From: Aspidapion aeneum
Lineage: Eukaryota; Arthropoda; Insecta; Coleoptera; Brentidae
Direction: 5' to 3'
Assembly: GCA_963576565.1 (NCBI GenBank)
Contig: OY755045.1
Location: 2,541,477 to 2,605,476, forward strand
DNA length: 64,000 nucleotides
Position numbers and translations under genes: made by a program. Under the pieces are notes generated by a model. That model made no database searches. It was not told the DNA's origin and saw only the letters and a program-made list of their open reading frames with translations. Below, piece after piece: positions 11,001 to 23,200 of this stretch. Position 1 is the stretch's first letter. Each line of letters begins with the position of its first letter.

Positions 11001-14000
11001 CCTGTTGCTAGGGCGGCGCCTTTCGGAAGTCCTGCAAGTGCCCCCAGTGCTCCTGCAGAGAAGGCTCCTGTTTTTAAACAGGACGGCAAGAAGTGGTTGA
11101 TTGAGTACCAAAAGGACCGGTAAGTCTAACACTTATATATACACTCACGGTTTCGTCGATTTTGTCCGCTTATTGGAGGTGTCCGCTTATTGGAGGTGTC
11201 CGCTTGTTTAATGCTGCCAGTTATTTTTTCTTTATTGTTTTATTTTGAATTTTTTGGAAAACCTAACCTTAAAGTTTGTTTTGATATTTTTGGGCTTTCT
11301 GCAAAAACCTTCAAAAAAAGAAAGTCCTGTTTGGGAAAAATTCCGATCAGGTGATAATTTCTCTCTTTGTTGAAAGTTATTTTCTTTTTGATCACCTGAT
11401 CATTTTGTTAAAATCATGTGCGTTTTTTGCTCACGCTGGGAGTTTGAAGCGCCACCCTGTGTGTGACAGGGGAATGAAGAAATCACTTCCGCCAAAAAAC
11501 TAAAAGAACACACGTGTTTCTGGGTTGAAGACCAAAATTCCAGTCACAAGAAAGGGCCGCGGTCGCCAGTGAAATTTTGAGACTGCTACAGAATTACAGA
11601 AGGTAAGCTTCTAGCGTGTTGCCGATTTTTTCCTTTGTTTTTTAGTTTAATAGACTCTGTTTTCCCAGGTGGGGCGAATTTAACTTTGGGGTTATTTTTT
11701 TGGGTTATCTCTAGTTTTTCTCCCCTTCAGGGCTCAGATCTCTATTTGGTCCTTCAGACCCTTATGTTTTGAAGAAGCCCTTTGGATTTTACAGTTTTTT
11801 TTGTTAAAAAATTGGTAATTTTATAGTTTTTTTGCAGCAACCACATTTTATCGTTTTTTTTTGCCAGATTCGGACATTGTTGTTTTTGTACCGGTTTTTT
11901 TTTAGAGTCCGCATGGTTTTGAAGGTTGGTTGCCCTGAGTTTGGTTTATGACCTTGTGCGGCGATAAAAAAAACCCCCGTTCGACATTTGGCAGCGGCCC
12001 GGGCCCCCGTTCTTTTTCTTGCTTTATTGTTTTATTTTGAATTTTTTGGAAAACCTAACCTTAAAGTTTGTTTTGATATTTTTGGGCTTTCTGCAAAAAC
12101 CTTCAAAAAAAAAAGTCCTGTTTGGGAAAAATTCCGATCAGGTGATAATTTCTCTCTTTGTTGAAAGTTATTTTCTTTTTGATCACCTGATCATTTTGTT
12201 AAAATCATGCGCGTTTTTTGCTCACGCTGGGAGTTTGAAGCGCCACCCTGTGTGTGACAGGGGAATGAAGAAATCACTTCCGCCAAAAAACTAAAAGAAG
12301 TCACACGTGTTTCTGGGTTGAAGACCGAAATTCCAGTCGCAAGAAAGGGCCGCGGTCGCCAGTGAAATTTTGAGACTGCTACAGAATTACAGAAGGTAAG
12401 CTTCTAGCGTGTTGCCGATTTTTTCCTTTGTTTTTTAGTTTAATAGACTGTTTTCCCAGGTGGGGCGAATTTAACTTTGGGGTTATTTTTTTGGGATATC
12501 TCTAGTTTTTCTCCCCTTCAGGGCTCAGATCTCTATTTGGTCCTTCAGACCCTTATGTTTTGAAAAAGCCCTTTGGATTTTACAGTTTTTTTTGTTAAAA
12601 AATTGGTAATTTTATAGTTTTTTTGCAGCAACCACATTTTATCGTTTTTTTTGCCAGATTCGGACATTGTTGTTTTTGTACCGGTTTTTTTTCAGAGTCC
12701 GCATGGTTTTGAAGGTTGGTTGCCCTGAGTTTGGTTTATGACCTCGTGCGGCGATAAAAAAAAACCCCCATTCGACATTTGGCAGCGGCCCGGGCCCCCG
12801 TTCTTTTTCTTGCGTTATTGTTTTATTTTGAATTTTTTGGAAAACCTAACCTTAAACTTTGTTTTGATATTTTTGGGCTTTCTGCAAAAACCTTCAAAAA
12901 AAGAAAGTCCTGTTTGGGAAAAATTCCGATCAGGTGATAATTTCTCTCTTTGTTGAAAGTTATTTTCTTTTTGATCACCTGATCATTTTGTTAAAATCAT
13001 GCGCGTTTTTTGCTCACGCTGGGAGTTTGGAGCGCCACCCTGTGTGTGACAGGGGAATGAAGAAATCACTTCCGCCAAAAAACTAAAAGAACACACGTGT
13101 TTCTGGGTTGAAGACCAAAATTCCAGTCACAAGAAAGGGCCGCGGTCGCCAGTGAAATTTTGAGACTGCTACAGAATTACAGAAGGTAAGCTTCTAGCGT
13201 GTTGCCGATTTTTTCCTTTGTTTTTTAGTTTAATAGACTCTGTTTTCCCAGGTGGGGCCAATTTAACTTTGGAGTTCTTTTTTTGGGTTATCTCTAGTTT
13301 TTCTCCCCTTCAGGGCTCAGATCTCTATTTGGTCCTTCAGACCCTTATGTTTTGAAAAAGCCCTTAGGATTTTACAGTTTTTTTTGTTAAAAAATTGGTA
13401 ATTTTATAGTTTTTTTGCAGCAACCACATTTTATCGTTTTTTTTTTGCCAGATTCGGACATTGTTGTTTTTGTACCGGTTTTTTTTTAGAGTCCGCATGG
13501 TTTTGAAGGTTGGTTGCCCTGAGTTTGGTTTATGACCTTGTGCGGCGATAAAAAAACCCCCGTTCGACATTTGGCAGCGGCCCGGGCCCCCGTTCTTTTT
13601 CTTGCTTTATTGTTTTATTTTGAATTTTTTGGAAAACCTAACCTTAAACTTTGTTTTGATATTTTTGGGCTTTCTGCAAAAACCTTCAAAAAAAGAAAGT
13701 CCTGTTTGGGAAAAATTCCGATCAGGTGATAATTTCTCTCTTTGTTGAAAGTTATTTTCTTTTTGATCACCTGATCATTTTGTTAAAATCATGCGCGTTT
13801 TTTGCTCACGCTGGGAGTTTGAAGCGCCACCCTGTGTGTGACAGGGGAATGAAGAAATCACTTCCGCCAAAAAACTAAAAGAAGTCACACGTGTTTTCGG
13901 GTTGAAGACCGAAATTCCTGTCACAAGAAAGGGCCGCGGTCGCCAGTGAAATTTTGAGACTGCTACAGAATTACAGAAGGTAAGCTTCTAGCGTGTTGCC

Positions 14001-15364
14001 GATTGTTTCCTTTGTTTTTTATTTTAATAGACTCTGTTTTCCCAGGTGGGGCGAATTTAACTTTGGGGTTATTTTTTTGGGATATCTCTAGTTTTTCTCC
14101 CCTTCAGGGCTCAGATCTCTATTTGGTCCTTCAGACCCTTATGTTTTGAAAAAGCCCTTTGGATTTTACAGTTTTTTTTGTTAAAAAATTGGTAATTTTA
14201 TAGTTTTTTTGCAGCAACCACATTTTATCGTTTTTTTTTTGCCAGATTCGGACATTGTTGTTTTTGTACCGGTTTTTTTTTTAGAGTCCGCATGGTTTTG
14301 AAGGTTTGAGTTTGGTTTATGACCTCGAATGCAAATAAAAGAAAACAACTATAGTCGATCTTTTCATTGATCGATATTGTATAGCAGTGTTTTTCCCTGC
14401 TTTTGGTTTTTTGTTTCTCTCGTATCTCGGTAGATGGCGCCTCTTGCTATAGTTCGCTCACTAATTACATTTAATTAGAGACAAAACCGTCTGATTAACT
14501 TCGCAAGATTTGTCACTTGACCAGCAGTGTTCTGAGGAGTCCCATAAGGACGAAACGGTTAACTGTCAACACTTATTAGGTGTCCATTAGATCTTGGACC
14601 CCCGTGAGGTTAAGCTTTCAAGCTACCCACGGAAAAATATAAGGGAAACAAAAAACTCCTTTTTGCCCGATTAGCCATGAAACTTGTTTGATACTACATA
14701 ATATTTATGCCCATGTCGTGCAGCGCTCCGTCCCGTTGTCAGAGGTTCGCCTCCGGTTAAGGGAGGTTTCAGAATTTTTTATCAAAAAAAAATTGTCCGC
14801 GTCCGGTTATTAGAGTGTCCGGTTAAAGGAGTGAATTTTATATATAAAGAAATAGAGAAAAGCAACAAATTTGTCCGTCTCAAGGGAGTGTCCGGTTTCA
14901 TTGTATACTTATTTGTAAATATTTTTTAAAAAATTTTTCTTTTCAGTCGGGACTTGGTTATCGATGGCGCCGAAATGAACAACGTTGTCTACCTATTCAA
15001 ATGTCAAAACACGACAGTGCAAATCAAAGGCAAAATCAACTCTATCATCATGGATTCCTGCAAGAAAAGTTCCGTGGTATTTGACAGTCTGGTGTCGGCC
15101 ATGGAATTTATCAACTGTCAATCTGTCGAGATGCAAGTATTGGGCAAGGTACCGACTATATCGATTGACAAAACTGACGGGTGTCAAGTATATTTGAGTA
15201 AAGATTCGTTAGATGTCGTTGTAGTCAGTTCAAAGTCATCCGAAATGAATGTGTTAGTTCCGAAGGGCGATGGTGATTTTACCGAGATGGCGGTTCCTGA
15301 ACAGTACAGAACGACTATTAAGAAGAACGCTTTGCACACTGAAGTTGTTGAGAACAAAGGCTAA
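8060..15364 (+). CDS. capt: Adenylyl cyclase-associated protein (CAP / capulet)
   Basis: Five exons join in phase: 8060-8292, 8376-8544, 8822-9014, 10861-11119 and 14947-15364 (TAA), 1272 nt, 423 aa. That is the usual length for a short animal CAP. CAP recycles actin by stripping cofilin-ADP-actin and promoting nucleotide exchange. Domain order is visible: an N-terminal helical domain starting [17 protein letters not shown] and ending near [19 protein letters not shown], a proline tract in exon 3 ([14 protein letters not shown]), a WH2-like segment in exon 4 ([19 protein letters not shown]), then the C-terminal beta-helical CARP domain ([20 protein letters not shown] onward). The shorter upstream helix and oligomerisation segment of long isoforms is not seen; an alternative 5' exon is possible. 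Intron 3 (9015-10860) and intron 4 (11120-14946) are filled with repeats. Confidence 0.95.
9166..9597. mobile_element. MITE-like element with inverted ends in CAP intron 3
   Basis: Left end CCAACAAGCCCGGATCTGG (about 9168) and right end AAAATCCGCGCTTGTTAG (about 9580-9597) are imperfect inverted copies. An internal segment with GATCTGGG(C/T)ATAAATCTAGG and a 'TTTTCTAGGGGG' G-run occurs twice (9180-9300 and 9450-9540). No coding capacity. Confidence 0.5.
9639..10377 (+). mobile_element. DINE/mini-me-like element, copy 1
   Basis: First of six copies in the window. Layout: a 38-bp palindrome (TAGCTCACAC...GTGTGAGCTA, 9639-9676), a block ending at a short (CTGT)n array (about 9775-9815), a conserved core ACTCAAAAACCGCTTGGCCG, three tandem repeats of about 120 bp (each with a GGTGGGGGTA block and ATATGGCGTGTGTGATATCA-like sequence), then a second palindrome (TAGCTCAC...GTGTGAGCTTAG, about 10299-10342) and a terminal GGCAGAGTATTT. 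The (GTCY)n-plus-core plan is that of Dipteran mini-me/DINE elements, known as non-autonomous Helitron/Helentron relatives. The palindromic ends here carry identical arms. No protein is encoded. Confidence 0.65.
10629..10702 (+). tRNA. tRNA-like sequence, probably a tRNA pseudogene or SINE head
   Basis: 74 nt that fold roughly as a cloverleaf. Acceptor arm GTCTTC pairs with GAAGAC. The A-box-like TGGTTTAATG is present. The anticodon stem TTTGC/GCAAG encloses the 7-nt loop GTACAGT, giving T33 and anticodon ACA. A perfect internal promoter B box, GGTTCGAGTCC, is present. The T stem has only three good pairs (GGG/CCC) and the acceptor has a mismatch at position 7, so it is unlikely to be a working tRNA. 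An ACA anticodon would read UGU (Cys), which is normally read by GCA. It lies in CAP intron 3. Confidence 0.45.
11140..14935. mobile_element. Repeat complex filling CAP intron 4
   Basis: Both flanks carry short tandem motifs of one type: GTGTCCGCTTATTGGAG repeated near 11166-11205, and GTCCGGTTATTAGAGTGTCC-like repeats near 14796-14835 and 14870-14905, in the same orientation. The right edge, read in reverse (ACAATGAAACCGGACACTCC), resembles the termini of pogo/Tigger-like DNA transposons, but no transposase was found. Between the flanks lies the 792-bp tandem array. 14335-14790 holds no recognised gene. Confidence 0.4.
11225..14310 (+). repeat. Four tandem copies of a 792-bp unit
   Basis: The landmark ATTGTTTTATTTTGAATTTT occurs at about 11234, 12026, 12817 and 13609, giving periods of 792, 791 and 792 bp. 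Copies are highly similar, with only scattered substitutions and homopolymer changes. Each unit contains an inverted repeat (GATCAGGTGATAA ... TTTTTGATCACCTGATC), a strong 5' splice-site-like ACAGAAG/GTAAGC followed by GTTTTTTAG, and a GC-rich end (GGCAGCGGCCCGGGCCCCC). Reading frames across it contain stops. It is transcribed as part of the CAP intron. Confidence 0.85.
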
Positions 15365-15604
15365 CTTTTTTAAAAAAATATTTATTTTTATTTTTTTAAA
15401 TTTTACTCACTTTGATCAAATTTTTTGTCCACAATTTTCTTTTTAAAATTTACAATGTATGCTAATTACTTGGGTTTTGTATTTTCTTTTTCTTGTCTTT
15501 AATAGTGGCATTATATTGAGTTATTGCCGGGCACTATTCTGACAGTTTTCCATTGAAGTGGTGGCACTATTAATTCCAGTTCTTATAATACACAAAGGCC
15601 TAAT

Positions 15605-15705
15605 TTTGAAAGAAGACAGCTTTTCATATAATGCGGAACTGTCAGAATTGTGCCGAGCACTATTATTCTGACAATTTCGCATTATAAGACAGCTGTCTTC
15701 TTTCA
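15605..15705 (+). repeat. Hairpin in the CAP 3' region
   Basis: TTTTGAAAGAAGACAGCT near 15605 is followed by its inverted copy AGCTGTCTTCTTTCAAAA ending near 15707. The arms continue with ATAATGCG(G)AA.TGTCAGAAT on both sides, so about 45 nt of stem are possible. More copies of the CTGTCAGA/TCTGACAG motif run to about 15950. A polyadenylation signal AATAAA at 15769-15774 follows, so the hairpin may lie in the CAP 3' UTR. Confidence 0.55.
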
Positions 15706-15768
15706 AAATTGTGTGTAAAAGTGTATTATAAGAGTCGGAATGTGTAGTTATATAATAATAATATATAA

Positions 15769-15774
15769 AATAAA
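15769..15774 (+). terminator. Candidate CAP polyadenylation signal
   Basis: AATAAA about 405 nt after the CAP stop codon, in the expected orientation. It would give a 3' UTR of roughly 420 nt. Other signals may exist upstream or downstream; this is a motif call only. Confidence 0.35.
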
Positions 15775-16337
15775 CGACTGGATTTATAAATTCGACTTTG
15801 GTATGTCAATTTTGAAAGATCAAACTGTCAGTTTTCAATGCGAAACTGTCACAATAGGGTCCGGCATAATTACTGTCTGACTTTATTGCCATAAGTCTCT
15901 ATTAGGGAATCAAGCCAGACAGTAATAGTGTCAGGCAGTATTTCGACAGTTTTACATTTTTTCATATTTTTTTTTACATCGTAGTCCTCCCCACAACTAT
16001 GCTACTGGCATATGATTTTTTTTTAATTGTCTGCTGAAACCCTCAAGTTTTTACACCATTTAAAAATTTTTTATTTTTAAGTTATTTGGTTATTTCTATT
16101 TTTTGTCTAATTTAAATTCCATTAAAAAAACATGACGATAAACCTTTTTTTAATTGATGTTCTTTACATTAAAAACCAGAAAAACCGCGTTTTTAAAATA
16201 TTTTTTTTTTTTAAAGTAATAATGACAAGTATTATTAGGGTCTGCCCAAAATAGTGAAATTTTTAAATGCGACTAACGATTTTTGTAAATTTCGTAATTT
16301 TGCAATGCTAGAATTTAGGGCATTAAAAAATGATTAC

Positions 16338-19300
16338 TACTAATTAATTTTATACATAGTATCCAACATAATAATATACTCATAATTTTTTTTTTAACAC
16401 TTGTAACTTGAATATGTTGCGAAACATACAACTCTACTTTTACAATTTAACAGGTAATGGTTTCTCAAGTCAGAGACTATGTAATAAAATCCATTTGCAC
16501 CATAATTTTAAGTATTACTTAAACCTTGAGTCTAGAAAATTCGCGATTAATACATTTTAAAGTTTAAATTCGCTGGTTTTTTTTATATTTTTGCGAGATT
16601 TGTTACCTCACTCCAGTAGAAAACAGAACATGTATAAATAATACATGACAATTATTGTAATAAAATCGCTACTTAGTAAAAAGTTTAGTTCTAGACACCA
16701 AAAAAAAATAGGAAACACTTAAAAATAAAGTGATAATTTACTAAGTGTTACTTCTATGAATTTTTGGTGCAAATGACTGTAATTATGGTAGTCTTTTCTT
16801 ATATTCATGATTTTTGCCATACTTTTTAGAACTGACAAAGTAAAATTCAGCCCATTTTCATGAAAATTTGACCTGTTTTTGTCAAGTTTTAGAACTTTAC
16901 ATAACAACTGCTATATATAGGTATTATTATTAATATTATTCCCATTATATTTAATCCTATATTGGTCTCATTATCACCGCTTTTTCTAAATAAATCATGT
17001 GTAAAAATATACACTATTTGTTTGTGTTTTATTTATCAATGATTCTAATCTTTCCTAATATTAAAAAAACACAAACATAATTATCAAATCTATATTTGAT
17101 TTTATCTACCTAAAAGTGAGAAGTAATATTTTTGGTTAAAATGTGGTAAACTTTACTTAAATAAGAGAGTAATTTTTCCCTATAGAAATCTAATAGGTTA
17201 AAAAGAGAGGTAGATTTCCCGACATTTCCCCGAAGTGGGGATAAAAACTAAGGTAATTTGGAAGGAGAAATATAGATAGCACAGTTTGTTTTCCATGTCT
17301 AAGTTATCTAGATGAGACTTTGACCAAGGTTTGGACAATATGTCTGCGTTTAGACAAGTTTTCTACTTCATTTTAGCCCATATGGTTCAAAATTACTCAA
17401 AATGCCTTCTTAAAGTAAAATACTAGGTCAGGCTTAGCACAAATTGACTCCTCCCTTTGCCTTTATAGCTGAAACAAGTTTCAAGAGGTACAAAGAGGGA
17501 GAAAATTAGAATTTTTTCCCTAAAAGAGTTATTACTGATTTTATACATAGTATCAAACATAATAATATACTCATAATTATTTTTTTTTACACTTGTAACT
17601 TGAATATGTTGCGAAACATGCAACTCTAATTTTACAATTTAGCAGGTAATGGTTTCTCAAGTTAGAGACTATGTAATAAAATCCATTTGCACCATAATTT
17701 TAAGTATTACTTAAAGCTTGAGTCTAGAAAATTTGCGATTAATACATTTTAAAGTTTAAATTGGCTGGTTTTTTTTTATATTTTTGCGAGATTTGTTACC
17801 TCACTCCAGTAGAAAACAGAAAATGTATAAATAATACATGACAATTATTGCAATAAAATCGCCCTTAGTAAAAAGTTTAATTCTAGACACCAAAAAAAAA
17901 AAAGAAACCCTTAAAAATAAGTGTTACTTCTATGGATTTTTGGTGCAAATGACTGTAATTTTGATAGCCTTTTCTTATATTCATGATTTTTGCCATACTT
18001 TTTAGAACTGTCAAAGTAAAATTCACCCCATTTTCATGAAAATTTGACTTGTTTTTGTCGAGTTACAGAACTTTACATAACAACTGCTATATATAGGTAT
18101 TATTATTAATATTATTTCGATTATATTTAATCCTATATTGGTCTCATTATCACCACTTTTTCTAAATAAATCATGTGTAAAAATATACAATATTTTTTTG
18201 TGTTTTATTTATCAATGATTCTAATCTTTTCTAATATAAAAAAACAAACATAATTATCAAATCTATATTTAATTTTATCTACCTAAAAGTGGCAAGTAAT
18301 ATTTTTGGTTAAAATGTGGTAAACTTTACTTAAATAAGAGAGTAATTTTTCCCTATAGAAATCTAATAGGTTAAAAAAGAGGTAAATTTTCCAACATTTT
18401 TCCAAAGTGGGGATAAAAACCAAGGTAATTTGGAAGGAGAAAATAGGTAATTAGCACAGTTTGTCTTGCATGTCTAAGTTACTTAGATGAGACTTTGACC
18501 AAGGTTTGGACAATATGTTTGCATTTAGACAAGTTTTCTACTTCATTTTAGCCCATATGGTTTAAAATTACTCAAAATGCCTTCTTAAAGTAAAATACTA
18601 GGTCAGGCTTAGCACAAATAGACTCCTCTCTTTGCTTTTATAGCTGAAACAAGTTTCAAGACGTACAAAGAGGGAGAAAATTAGATTTTTTTTCCTAAAA
18701 GAATTTTTACTAATTTTATACATAGTATCAAACATAATAATTTTTTTTTAACACTTGTAACTTGAATATGTTGCGAAACATACAACTCTACTTTTACAAT
18801 TTAACAGGTAATGGTTTCTCAAGTCAGAGACTATGTAATAAAATCCATTTGCACCATAATTTTAAGTATTACTTAAACCTTGAGTCTAGAAAATTCGCGA
18901 TTAATACATTTTAAAGTTTAAATTCGCTGGTTTTTTTTATATTTTTGCGAGATTTGTTACCTCACTCCAGTAGAAAACAGAACATGTATAAATAATACAT
19001 GACAATTATTGTAATAAAATCGCTACTTAGTAAAAAGTTTAGTTCTAGACACCAAAAAAAAATAAGAAACTCTTAAAAATAAAGTGATAATTTACTAAGT
19101 GTTACTTCTATGAATTTTTGGTGCAAATGACTGTAATTATGGTAGTCTGTTCTTATATTCATGATTTTTGCCATACTTTTTAGAACTGACAAAGTAAAAT
19201 TCAGCCCATTTTCATGAAAATTTGACCTGTTTTTGTCAAGTTTTAGAACTTTACATAACAACTGCTATATATAGGTATTATTATTAATATTATTCCGATT

Positions 19301-19860
19301 ATATTTAATCCTATATTGGTCTCATTATCACCGCTTTTTCTAAATAAATCATGTGTAAAAATATACAACATTTTTTTGTGTTTTATTTATCAATGATTCT
19401 AATCTTTTCTAATATAAGAAAACTTTAACATAATTATCAAATCTATATTTGATTCTATATTCCTAAAAGTGGCAAGTCAAATTTTTGGTTAAAATTCTCT
19501 ATAGAAATCTAATCTAAAGGTTAAAAAAGAGGTAAATTTTCCAACATTTTTCCAAAGTGGGGATAAAAACCAAGGTAATTTGGAAGGAGAAAATAGGTAA
19601 TTAGCACAGTTTGTCTTGCATGTCTAAGTTACCTAGATGAGACTTTGACCAAGGTTTGGATAATATGTCTGTGTTTAGATAAGTTTTCTACTTCATTTTA
19701 GCCCATATGGTTCAAAATTACGCAAAATGCCTTCTTAAAGTAAAATACTAGGTCAGGCTTAGCACAAATAGACTCCTCCCTTTGCCTTTATAGCTGAAAC
19801 AAGTTTGAAGATTTAGGAAGAGGGAGAAAATTAGAATTTTTTTCCTAAAAGAATTCTTCA
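16338..19860. repeat. Tandem trimer of a 1.2-kb unit
   Basis: The landmark ACACTTGTAACTTGAATATG occurs at about 16397, 17590 and 18750, so the periods are 1192 and 1160 bp. In the 5' part of the unit, copies 1 and 3 agree against copy 2 (for example ATACAACTCTACTTTTACAA in copies 1 and 3, ATGCAACTCTAATTTTACAA in copy 2). In the 3' part, copies 2 and 3 agree against copy 1 (AGGTAAATTTTCCAACATTT). A 62-aa minus frame in copies 1 and 3 reflects copy identity and resembles no family. The array fills the space between the convergent CAP and NDUFV2 genes. Confidence 0.9.
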
Positions 19861-20289
19861 AAATTTCTTTCATAACATTCATAACCTACAAACCTTGAAC
19901 TTCGAAGTAGTTTTTTAAGGAATAAAAGTTGAAGTTTTGACATATGATTGGAAATTTTGACTCTTCAGTTTGGCAATATGCCCTAAAATGTAACTTGGGC
20001 CATCTCAACCAAAAAGATATTGAATTAAAATATTAAAAAAACTCCAGTCCAAAGATTTTGGTTTAAATCTAAGTATAGGTCTCCTACATAAAAAAAAAAT
20101 TTTTTTGGGCCAAGTAAATTACAAAATCTTTATGGCTTAGGTATTACATTTGTCAATTTATTGGTGACAATATAATGATTAAAAATGTTCAGAAGATTTT
20201 CTCGGGTTTTTTAAAGCGTGTTTATTTTAAAAATTAACAAGGAAATAATACATTTATAATTTATTTAAAAACTTACATCAATAGGTAGC
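19861..20289. other. Non-coding stretch beyond the NDUFV2 3' end
   Basis: About 430 bp between the tandem trimer and the NDUFV2 stop codon. AT-rich and without a recognised gene. It should contain the NDUFV2 3' UTR and poly(A) signal on the minus strand. Confidence 0.4.
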
Positions 20290-23200
20290 TTATAAATCGG
20301 ACCTTACCCCAAAACCAGCTGGGGTAGGCTCCCCTACCAGGGATGTAGGCTCACCAAGAGGTTCACATGCGAATCTGCCACTCCTAAAATTCAAAAATAA
20401 AATTGGTAATATATACCGCGTGACCAGCCTTCTATCTAGGGATAGGATTTTTGTATGGGTTATAAGGATTGCATAGGAGAACAGACCAACGTTGCCAGTT
20501 TAGCGAAAATATCAGTATAATCCGCTACTTGGTTCACGAAACGTCAACTTTTCAGTTTTATGGAAGTGCATTCATCAAACGGGGTGATAAACGACCAGAA
20601 TAATACCTTAAAATTCTGCTTGTTCCTAAATGTAAATAACTCACTTACTATTACAAACAAACAAAATTCACTAAAGTCAGTTTTTTTACACCACAATTTA
20701 CCAATCTATTGGTAAGCTAACTATTATTTAATTTTAGGTTTTTTTTTAATGCATTTTTAGTCTAACCCTAAAACCCGGTGCCCACCTACGACTATCTCGT
20801 GCGTGCCCGCGCACGCGTCACATGCCTGTCATAACATTTCATATTGAGATCATGTGACGCGTGAGCGGGCACCCACGAGAAAGTCGTAGGTGGGAACCGG
20901 GTGGAACAAAGGTAATGGTAAACTACAGTAAACATTTTTAAACAAAAATCGATACAACAAGAAAAGTTGATTGTTTTAAGGTAAAATTGGTTAAATAATA
21001 CTTTTAACTAACCCTTTTTTTAAACCAAAATCTAATACCGACATAAAAGTTGTGTATCATATTGGGTTAAAATCGTTTGAGGTGTTCTTGAGTTATCGTG
21101 TATTGAGACAGACAATTTATTTTATTATCCGATCTAGGTGTTTTAGGAACTAAATAATTCACATTAAATAAAATTTTAAAAATAAAATGTTCACGTTTTT
21201 AATAGTCCACTTTTTGTATGGTGACAAGTCAAGTAATAATTCTCGTCCCAAAAAAATGTTTCAGATTGTCCGCCCCTTGACGAGTGCGACCGCGTGCGCC
21301 TGTAGTAATTTATCAAGGTTACCTTTGGCAACGTTGCAAAGCTTTCTGCGTGACTCGGACGTATCGTGGTCTCTTTTTAATAAATGCTATACTCTATCTG
21401 TTTTTTATCCTCTTATGCAAATTTATACAGTGGCGTACCCAGGAATATGTCTTGGGGGGGCCCGAAGCCTCATGATGGCGAATTTTAAGCTATTTTTTGT
21501 GTTTGGGTGCGCCCATGTTTATACCCCTAGATGTGAACTTGTATATGACATATATTTTGACTTTCATTGATGATTTTTAAATTTATAGAAAATTTAATTA
21601 GTTCATAGGTTTCAATTCTTGCAAGATAAATAATTAAGGGTAGTGGACAATTTGCCGCGGGGACAATTCACCGCGAGAATTTTTGTTTAATTTTTATTTT
21701 AATCTAACTTATTTTTTCTTCTTGTTGTAAGATCAAAAGCTGTGTTAAACCTAACCGTGGTCAATTGACCACAAACATTTTACAAAAAAAAATAGTTTTT
21801 GAAAAACAAAACCGGTTTTTTAAAAAATTAATTTATAAAAAAAAATTCAAAAATTATTTTTCAAAATAATGTTTTTTTAAAAAGTAGTTTTTCCAAAAAG
21901 TAATTTATAAAAAAAATAAAATAAATTTTTTTTTTTCAAAAATATAATATGGATGATTCTACAAAAATGGTGTTGTGGAGTGGGAATGCATATTTTTCAA
22001 ACACAGACTGCAAATAAAGCATAGTTTTAGTTATTAGATTTAAAACGAAATGTTTTCTTTATGGAGCATTTGAGTTTATTGTATAAAAAAAATTGCAAGT
22101 TTATCATTTTTTTTTATTACAAAGCAAATACCTCATTCCTCTGGTGTAGTCCCAAACGAAATATTAAAAACTTAGATTGAAAAAAATATCCTAATAAATA
22201 ATATTTAACCAAGTCTTAACTATTTATCAAAAAATTGATAAAACTTAAGTTTGCAGTCATATTTTTGAAAATCCGAATTTACATCTTCCCGGAAAATTTT
22301 ACAATTTTAAATGTGCTCCATTTTTAATAACACAATATTTGTGAATACCACCGGTTAATTTCTAGAGAAAGAGAGTGCCCTGGATATCTAATTTACTTGT
22401 GAGGCTGACAAGTTTTGACAGATAATGTCAACTTTAGTTTGGTTCAAGTTATAGATCCTTTTATTTTCAGCAGAAAATTAATTTTTTTTCAGAGAAATCA
22501 AAAAGGAACGCTTCAATTATCATTCCTCTGGTAAGTAAATATTCGACGGATATCAATAGTATAATTTTTTTGTTGATTGTTTTAAAATTATAAGTATAGG
22601 AACTTTCTTTATATAAAACTTAAGTTACGTAGTCTAAATAGATTTTGATTTAAATTGGAAAATCATTAAAAAACTCATTCCTCTGGTACTCATTCCTCTG
22701 GCATTTTTATGCAATAATTCCTAAAATTTTGGAAAATAAATGTTTCTTAGCTTACACCTAATTAGTTACATAAACTTAACAAAACAAAATTATTTACTGT
22801 GCTGTACTGTTATGAAAAGGCAATGACCAAAAATGATATCCATATAGCCCACTTTTGGTAGAATCATCCATATACAAAATTGCTCGGCGGCAAATTTTTC
22901 TCATCCTTCGAAATTAAAGCCAACATATCACATAATCAAAGTAACCTTACCTAGGACCGGGTTTGGGTTTTTTGCCACACTTTAAATCATTCAAGATTTC
23001 TTCAGTGTCTTGGACAGTTAAATCCTCCTGAAAATCAAATAAAAAATGTGATAAAAAACAAGCAACAAGACCAAATATCTTTAATAAAGTTGACCCAATT
23101 TTGATAATTAAAATGACACAGGAATAACTTAATACTCTGTGCAAACAGCAAAAATTTTATGCACTTTTTTGGACCAGTCAATCCCCTCTAAATCTGGGGG

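Noticed and set aside
14985..15197. Alternative frames overlapping CAP exon 5 on both strands
   Set aside because: They are shadows of the conserved CARP-domain exon, which fits CAP in phase with exon 4.
16719..19261. Conserved 62-aa frame in two copies of the 1.2-kb repeat as a gene
   Set aside because: Conservation simply reflects near-identity of copies 1 and 3. Copy 2 has a stop, and there is no homology or synonymous bias to suggest coding.
21187..21570. 127-aa frame in NDUFV2 intron 5
   Set aside because: It crosses a dispersed repeat end (GTGGCGTACCCAGGAATATG and a G-run) and has no recognisable domain.
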